This document shows, one piece after another, positions 58,011 to 64,000 of a stretch of 64,000 bases of DNA. The translations under genes and the position numbers were made by a program. Source of the DNA: Gnetum montanum (lineage: Eukaryota > Streptophyta > Gnetopsida > Gnetales > Gnetaceae); the NCBI GenBank assembly GCA_015680685.1, contig MNCI01026937.1, positions 256,216 to 320,215 of the forward strand, written 5' to 3'. Numbering within the stretch: position 1 is the first letter of the stretch; the number at the start of each line of letters is the position of its first letter. Under the pieces are notes generated by a model. It was not told the origin of the DNA and ran no database searches. It worked only from the letters and a program-made list of their open reading frames with translations.

Positions 58011-59120
58011 GTGTTGCGGAGGCTCACCTTGTAGAAGGTATGACTTGATATTGTTGTACCACTTTCTTGTGTGGGTGGTGCTAACTGTGGCTATGGATGT
58101 GTCTTCAATGGTTTGTGTGATAGGTGTAGTGCAATCTACCACTGAGGTGGAAAATGCGTTGAACATGCTAGGTGCTATGGTAAGGGCTAATGTTGCAAGT
58201 GCATTGACAATGGCATTTTTGCTTTGGTGGACGTGTTGGATGTTAGCAACTGTAAAGTGTTGGAGCAAGTGTTTTGCTAGGTCATGGTAAGGCTATAAAT
58301 TTTTTTCTTTACAAGAAAAAACCTCTATTACTTGATTGATCACTAGTTGTGAATCACCTTCGAGTACTATGTGTTGGATTCCTAGGTCATGTGTTGCAAG
58401 GATGCCTCGGAGGAGACCTTTATTACCTGCTGCATTGTTGGTGCAAGGAAATGTGAAATGAGGTGTAAAGGATCAGATATCCCTAGAGGAAAACGTGATA
58501 ATAATAGTGGTGCTACCCCCTTGAGAGGTTGAAGCTCTGTCAAAATGCAAGAGTGCCTCATAGTTATTGGGCACTGGCTAATATTGCTAACGTGGTCATC
58601 TGGGAACTCAAGATCTATGGTAGCTTGATTGTCTACTGGTGGAGCTGTGAGTTGTGTAGCTATTACTTAATATTTCATTGAAACATGCATGATATAATGT
58701 AGGTCAAAATTTACAATCATTACTTTCCATTGTGCAATATTACTACTTTTGTAAATATTCATTGTTATAGCTTGGGGCACATTGCTTTTGCAAATGATGT
58801 TAATCTAGTTGTGGAAGAGGTAATGCCTCCACTTCTTTAGTGAGAAGACAAGGGTAAGGCAATACTTCTCCATACTATTGTATCTCATTTCATGGGTTAT
58901 TAACACATGACTTAGGTAGTAGAGTCGGACCTTTGTGCCATCATCTCGCTTTTGGTAAAGTAGAGAAGAGATGGATGTGTTGGAAGTGGCAAGGTAAAGG
59001 TAAAAAGGCTTATCTCCTTGTGGAGGGTGAACCGTAGGTAGTTGGACTAGCTCTTGCTTAATGTTATCGAATGCTTATTGGCACTGAGCTATCCACTAAA
59101 AGTAGGCTCCTTTCTTGAGA
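58011..59120 (-). pseudogene. RNase H and second RNase H of B2
   Basis: Collinear with B1 35880-36985. The minus strand at 58268-57837 is open for 143 codons through the linker after aRH (NIQHVHQSKNAIVNALATLA). Upstream, the aRH reads around the NNAAGNKGLL and LATHDLGIQ blocks, and the ordinary RNase H shows YLSHVLITHEMRYN-like text. Frames break several times. Confidence 0.75.
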
Positions 59121-60307
59121 AAATGTTGCATTGGTTGCAGCTTGTCGATTAATTGAGCGATAAACCTACATATGAATTGTAGTCTACCTTGCAACCCTCA
59201 TAGCTCTTTAAGGTTAGCTAATGGAGCTAAGTTGGTTATGGCCTTAACCTTGTCAGGATCTACGTGTATACCTACTTTAGATACTACAAAGCTAAGCATC
59301 CTACTTATTCCGATGCTAAAAACATACTTCCTGGGGTTTAACCTAAGCTCATGTTTTAAGCAGTGTTAAAGCACTAAGTCTAAATCATTTGCATGGTTTT
59401 TGCCACTTTGGACTTAATTGTGATATTATCAATGTAGTCATTGAGCAAACTTAGCATGTAAACCCTAAAGGTGTACATCATTACCCATTGGTATGTAGCT
59501 CCTACATTTTTTAATCTAAAAGGCATAATTATGTAACAAAATGTACCCCAAGGGGTCATGAAGGTTGTATTAAGTTGGTGCTCAAGGTTGATCCTAATCT
59601 GGTTGTAGCTCGAGAACTTATCCATGAAGGATAATAAGGCATGTCTAGCCATGGTATTGATCAATTGATTGATATTAGGCAATGAGAAGTCATCTGATAA
59701 TTACCTTGTTTAGGTCTCGAAAGTTTTTGCAAATGCATGTACTTCCATTTTTCTTAGGCATAACTATGATGTTGGAGACCTAGTTTGCATAGTTAGCAGT
59801 CCAAATGAAACCAGCTTTATGAAGCTTGGTAATCTCATCATGGATTGCCAATACCACCTTTGGTCGAATCTTGCATGCTTTCTACTTAACTGGTTTGATG
59901 TAGGGATCAAGGATGATGTTGTGCTAGACTAGCCAGGGATCTAGGCTTAGCATGTCCTCATATGACCATGCAAATGTTTTGATGTTATCATTAAGCACTC
60001 TAGCGATGTATTGAGCTTGCTAGGGTTCTAGCAAGGAGCTTAGTTTCAGCGTTCTCACCTTGTTATTATGTGTTGCCATAGGGATCTTGACCAGGGGATC
60101 CTTTGTGACATCCCTTGCCTCTAGGTAGAAAGCCTTAACTAGATGGTTGGGCCAGTCTAGTGATGCTTCTATGGAGGCTATATATTCGTTGTAGGCTGTA
60201 GGCTCGAGGTCTAGGAAATGAGGGTCAATGCATCACTTGATGTCGCCATAAGACCCTCTAAGGACCAAAGGTGAGAAGATTTGCTCTTGCATAGCCATGT
60301 CATGTTC
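59121..60307 (-). pseudogene. reverse transcriptase of B2
   Basis: Begins at 60307 with EHDMAMQEQIFSPL after the conserved acceptor. It passes the EDMLSLDPWLV hallmark, then RT motifs to LLSFMDKFSSYNQIRI (open at 59682-59380), TFMTPWGTFCYIIMPF and DYIDN, where the second catalytic Asp is Asn. A stop in the first part (near 60235) and frameshifts disable it. Confidence 0.85.
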
Positions 60308-62329
60308 CTACAAAATAAACTAGAAAAATGTCAAGTGACACTTGTTTTAATGAAGTTAATATGCATGAATGAGCAAAGAAATCTAATGAAATTTTCTTAA
60401 GCATGCATGTAAATTGCTATGGAAGGTAAACATATTTGTGCCAGTTTAGGCCTTGGTAGGCCACATATGTGTCATTTTTAGGCCTTGGCAGGTTGCGGAT
60501 GGGCCAACATGTTGTTTTGGGGAGGGTTAGTCATGCTTGAAAGTGGAATTGACCCACATGTTTGTAGGGTAGTAAAAAATCACAATTTTGGGCTAAGTAT
60601 GGTTGACTATGCTCTCATCTAACTACACTCTCCACTAGGAGTTTAGTGATGAGCGTAGTCCCAAGTTGGTGGATCATTAAATGACCTCAGGAGGGTATAT
60701 AGATGTGGTTTTACCATGGTAACTTGTCATTTTCTTTGCTTTTATTGTAATGTTGAGAGCATAGTCTCACTACTACTTCTACCATCACTATTAGCGAAGA
60801 GCGTAGTTGGGGAAAAGATGATGTGTTAGAGTGGACACCTTCACCCAGGGTTGGTGAATGTTACCAAAGGAGATAAAGCACTGAGCTACTTACCACAGGT
60901 GCATGTGGATGAGAGGAGGCCATCAACATCAGCTAGGTACACTGACTATGTTCTCCCCCTTGCCTCCATTTTCTATTTATTTTTTAGTTTTGTTGGGGTG
61001 TACTAGGAGCATAGTCCTATGTACCTCCTTGCATGCCCTACCATGGCAGTGGTTGTTGCAGCTATGCCCTGTCCACTGCATGGCATGGTGGTAGGGAGGA
61101 TTTTGTTTGATCACCTATTTTTCTCTTTCACTCTTTGGGGCTACATGGTGAAGGGGGAAGGGGGGCTAGGGTTATGCGTGGGCTTTAGGATGCACATGGG
61201 GTTTCGAGACTATGCAGGGTTTTGAGGTTTTTCAGATGCATAGGCATTGGAGCCCCACACATAGCACTCCATGACTCAGCCATGGGGGGCCATAGCTGTA
61301 ATTGCACTACATAGTGTGGCCATAGGGGGGCCATGGTTACCATTGCACATCATTTTTCTTCTTCCCCTCCTTTCTTTATTTTGGAGCATGGGGTTTGATC
61401 TTTTCTTCTTTAGCATGGGGCTTAGGACCTCACACCTTACATGCTACAGTGCAACTATAGGGGCTATAGCCACCATTGCCCTTCACGCAGTGTGGCCATG
61501 ATCAATGTTGGGTTTCAGTAGTAGTAGGGGCACTAGGGTGGCCACTGTGGGATAGGGTTTTGTCATATTTTTTCTTGTTTTAATTTTTTGGTAGCTTAGG
61601 GACTCTCCCAGGTGTGGTTGCAGGGGCTGTGGCTGCTGCTGTGCTCTACGGCCTGATCGTAGGGGCCACGACTGTCATTGTGTCGAGGCTTGTGTTATTT
61701 TTTCTTTGGGCATAGGGCTTAGGGCCTCACACATTATACATCATGATGTGGTTGTAGGAGTTATGGTCATGATTACGCCCTATGGCATCGCCATAGGGGC
61801 TGTAGTTGTGATTAGGGATGAGGTTTGTATGTTTGTTTTTTTCATTTTTTAGTAGTAATGTGGGCATGACCTACCATGGTGGTAGGGGTAAGATGGGACC
61901 TGATTGAGTGTGATAGTTGTGCCACCATGGGGAGACTACGCTCTCCATAGTTGTGGGATTATTCTCTCTATGCATTGAGAATGTAGTTCACTAAGTGTTT
62001 GCTGAAATGGCTATTTTACGAAGTGTTTGCCAAAATGTGTGTTTGAGAAAATGTCTTTCTTTTTGGGACTACACTCTTCATTGGGGTAGTCTAGAATTAG
62101 CCAAAATTTTGCTATTTTGGGACTATGCTATCCATTGAGGTAGTTCAAAGTTAGTAAAAATTTTTGTCAAAATTTTGTTAACTATGCACGATGCTAAACT
62201 TGCAAAATGTAGTGCTAAGCATATAAAAATGTGTTATACCCTAGTGAGTGCTAGGTGCATCGAATGAATTAAGCATTGTCCTACACTTGTGGGGCCCTAG
62301 GGTGTATTGTCAAAATTACCTTTTTGTTA

Positions 62330-63098
62330 ATTTATGTTAATGATTTATAATATGTATATCAAAATCTTGCATCTATGCATGTATACTAATGCTTTTCCTG
62401 TTGCTTATTAACTATAGGGTGCTGCTAAAGCCTGTTTTGATAGTGGTTGAGCTCATGGAACTCTTGTGTTGCATGAGCGAACCTGTTTCTAACACACTTG
62501 TGCTAGATGGTGTGGTTCTGAATAGGAGGTTAGGAGTTCCTGGAATACCTATTGTAGCAATTCAGTGTGATCATGTGATCACACTTGGTAGTTGAGGCTA
62601 CTAGTGCTATCACCAAGACATTGCTACCTAGGGCAAACTAGAGCATCTTGAAATTCATCTCAAAGGAGCCCACTATGAATGTTGATGGGGTAGGAGGCTT
62701 AGGCAAAATTCCTAGGAGCATTCGTTAGTTATCTAGAGTATGGCACATGATGGGGTCTACTTGCTACAACAAGAGTAACACCCTTTTTATCATGCAGCAA
62801 GTGCATACCCTATTCCAAAACTTACTTGGAACTATCTATTGTGCTAGAGGGTAGGTGCTTCTATGGCTTATGCAGTGTTTTGTACTACTTGCTCATGTTA
62901 ATTTGCTAATGGCTCATGGTTAATGCTAGGTTTAGAGTTGATGAAGAGGGCTTGCATGATGAAGCAGATATTCTAGCCTTAACCTACACTACCTTGGAGG
63001 TATTCTCATCATGCAAAAATGTTTGGGCAGCCATGATTGAGCAGGTAGGGCATGATCTAGAGGACTACATTTCCCAATACCAAAAAGCCTACGAGTGA
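62330..63098 (+). pseudogene. FCP1/NIF-like (HAD-fold) phosphatase gene fragment in B2, antisense to the element
   Basis: Exon 1 from the acceptor at 62416-62417 reads VLLKPVLIVVELMELLCCM, then a frameshifted middle, NVDGVGGLGK, and STCYNKSNTLFIMQQVHTLF to LLGTIYCARG. Intron at 62851-62929. Exon 2 reads VDEEGLHDEADILALTYTTL, SSCKNVWAAMIEQ and YISQYQKAYE, then a stop at 63096-63098. The family's catalytic V-L-D-L-N-G is VVELME here, sharing the Asp-to-Glu change with B1. That suggests the gene was already disabled, or divergent, when the common ancestor of B1 and B2 carried it. Confidence 0.65.
62851..62929 (+). other. retained intron inside the captured phosphatase-like gene (B2)
   Basis: 79 bp, GTAGGTGC...TTAATGCTAG. 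It is collinear and similar to the 81-bp intron at 32459-32539 in B1. Confidence 0.6.
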
Positions 63099-63256
63099 TA
63101 TAGGACCCACAGTTGGTTAGATGAGCAGTGAACTACTGGTGATATTAACACTGAGGAGGTGTTTGTAGCACCACCTCCATCTTGCACTCTGTTCGTATCA
63201 TGTGCATATCTATGTTTTGACTCATGTGCTTGCTTGTGTATGCCTTTTAGTTTGCC

Positions 63257-63621
63257 TTATTTGCATGATGCTAAGACTATTTTGCAATGTGTTATAGTGG
63301 TGGTTGCCTCAACTAAGGTGATGATGGTCACCATGGGTTGCATAGAGGCCACCCTTATCATGAAATATGGGGATGTAGAGGGTGCGCAACATTGAGTATG
63401 CCATAAAGTGCTAGATGCATTGATGACTTGGATCATGCATGCTAGGTTAATGGACCTATTCTTGGCCCTTAGCTTGAGTATTTTGGTGAATAAAATGGTC
63501 ATCATCATTGACTTCTTTAGCAATGACATTAGGTAATTTTTCACTCAGGTGCATGACATGATGATAGTGCTGGACCTCAATGAAATCTTCTTTCCTAATC
63601 TCTTTGGCATCCATGCTGATG
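63257..63621 (+). pseudogene. conserved exon-like block of unknown family (B2)
   Basis: Plus strand: VVVASTKVMMVTMGCIEATL, KYGDVEGAQH, then KVLDALMTW, RLMDLFLALSLSILVNKM and LNEIFFPNLFGIHADES. It matches the B1 block at 31770-32110. It follows the phosphatase-like fragment by about 160 bp in the same orientation. Family unknown. Confidence 0.5.
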
Positions 63622-64000
63622 AGTCACCAAATAAGCGACATGATATTAGACCCATGATATTGGATCCTTGATATTAGATATGCGATATCGGATGGGCCAA
63701 GTGACATCAAACATGTGATGTCGGAGCCTATCTCGTTGGTCATAAATAAAAGACAGGGACACTTGGTCTTGAGTAGTAATTTTTTAGTCTTTTAGCTAAA
63801 CTCTTGTAGTTTTTTCCTTCTAGAGTTAGAATTATTTCTGAGTGCCCATAGTAGGAGTCATAGAGTGAATGAATCTTTATTCGAGCATTATGTACCTAAG
63901 CACACCTTATGTTAAGAAATAAGACAAAATTTGTGATAAACCTTGCAACATTTAGAATAGCTTAATTATTGCATTTAATGTTATTTACTGTTATTTGATG
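63622..64000 (+). mobile_element. left part of a second A-family LTR, running off the window
   Basis: Homologous to 1059-1400: a GATATT/CGATATCG-rich start, a TATA-like ATAAATAA (63742-63749), then AGTAGGAGTCATAGAGTGAA and CTTTATTCGAGC, and a TTTAATGTTATT end. The LTR probably starts at TGATATTAGA (63641). The 19 bp before it are unassigned. B2 homology stops at 63621, so this element or solo LTR inserted into or recombined with B2. The rest lies beyond the window. Confidence 0.75.

Larger units (their letters stand above)
53925..63621 (-). mobile_element. element B2: inverted, truncated relative of B1
   Basis: On the minus strand, from its 3' LTR (53925-55454) back through PPT, small ORF, short repeats, integrase, RNase H domains and RT (to 60307) into the intron-like interval, where it stops at about 63621 against an A/H-family LTR. 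Gag, protease and 5' LTR are outside the window or lost. Every block is collinear with B1 in reverse. Copy-specific damage differs between the two (for example YIDN versus YVDD), so they decayed separately. Confidence 0.85.
60308..63621 (-). other. intron-like interval of B2 (3' part)
   Basis: It begins, on the minus strand, upstream of TTTTCTAGTTTATTTTGTAG/GAACATGAC and runs to the truncation. The part 60420-62200 holds GAGAGC(A/G)TAGT-type motifs and GGGGCC-rich lines like those of B1 33225-34450. The antisense cassette follows on the plus strand (62330-63621). Confidence 0.55.

Overview
The window looks like intergenic DNA from a seed plant with a very large, repeat-filled genome. A gymnosperm is my guess, because the elements are old, heavily mutated and deeply nested, but nothing here fixes the species. 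I found no intact host gene, tRNA, rRNA or bacterial feature. Nearly all coding signal is broken LTR-retrotransposon protein with in-frame stops and frameshifts. CpG appears depleted, with many C/T or G/A differences between copies, as expected for long-methylated DNA.

Layout. 1-1860 holds the 3' end and 3' LTR of a plus-strand Ty3/gypsy element (A1). A1 sits inside the gag start of a minus-strand relative (H2: LTR 2092-2949, PBS 2073-2090). 2950-6471 is AT-rich with no gene I recognise. 6472-9973 is a tandem array of about five units of roughly 0.8 kb. 9974-16157 is a minus-strand gypsy element (D) with a 3' LTR, PPT, the C-terminal end of integrase, protease and gag, but no reverse transcriptase.

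Element H, minus strand, occupies 16163-49297. It has 860- and 883-bp LTRs, a perfect AAAAT target-site duplication, gag, protease and a late extra ORF, but no RT or integrase. Between its gag and protease lies B1 (23134-45973, plus strand), a large Tat/Ogre-like gypsy element with 1.65- and 1.87-kb LTRs, gag, protease, RT, RNase H, a second (archaeal-type) RNase H and integrase. B1 in turn carries C (39654-43871, minus strand), a 4.2-kb chromovirus deletion derivative.

49303-53924 is AT-rich, with a glycine-rich minisatellite, a possible solo LTR and short dispersed repeats. 53925-63621 is B2, an inverted partial relative of B1 running from its 3' LTR up into the region upstream of RT. It is cut by a second LTR of the A/H family, which runs off the right edge.

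The most interesting structure is shared by B1 and B2. Between protease and RT there is a long intron-like interval (about 6.1 kb in B1) that ends in a conserved polypyrimidine-AG site. Inside it, in antisense orientation, lies a captured gene fragment resembling an FCP1/NIF-type (HAD-fold) phosphatase that still has its own short GT-AG intron. B1 and B2 also share a 64-codon ORF downstream of integrase. B2 has an uninterrupted site where C entered B1, which supports the nesting order.
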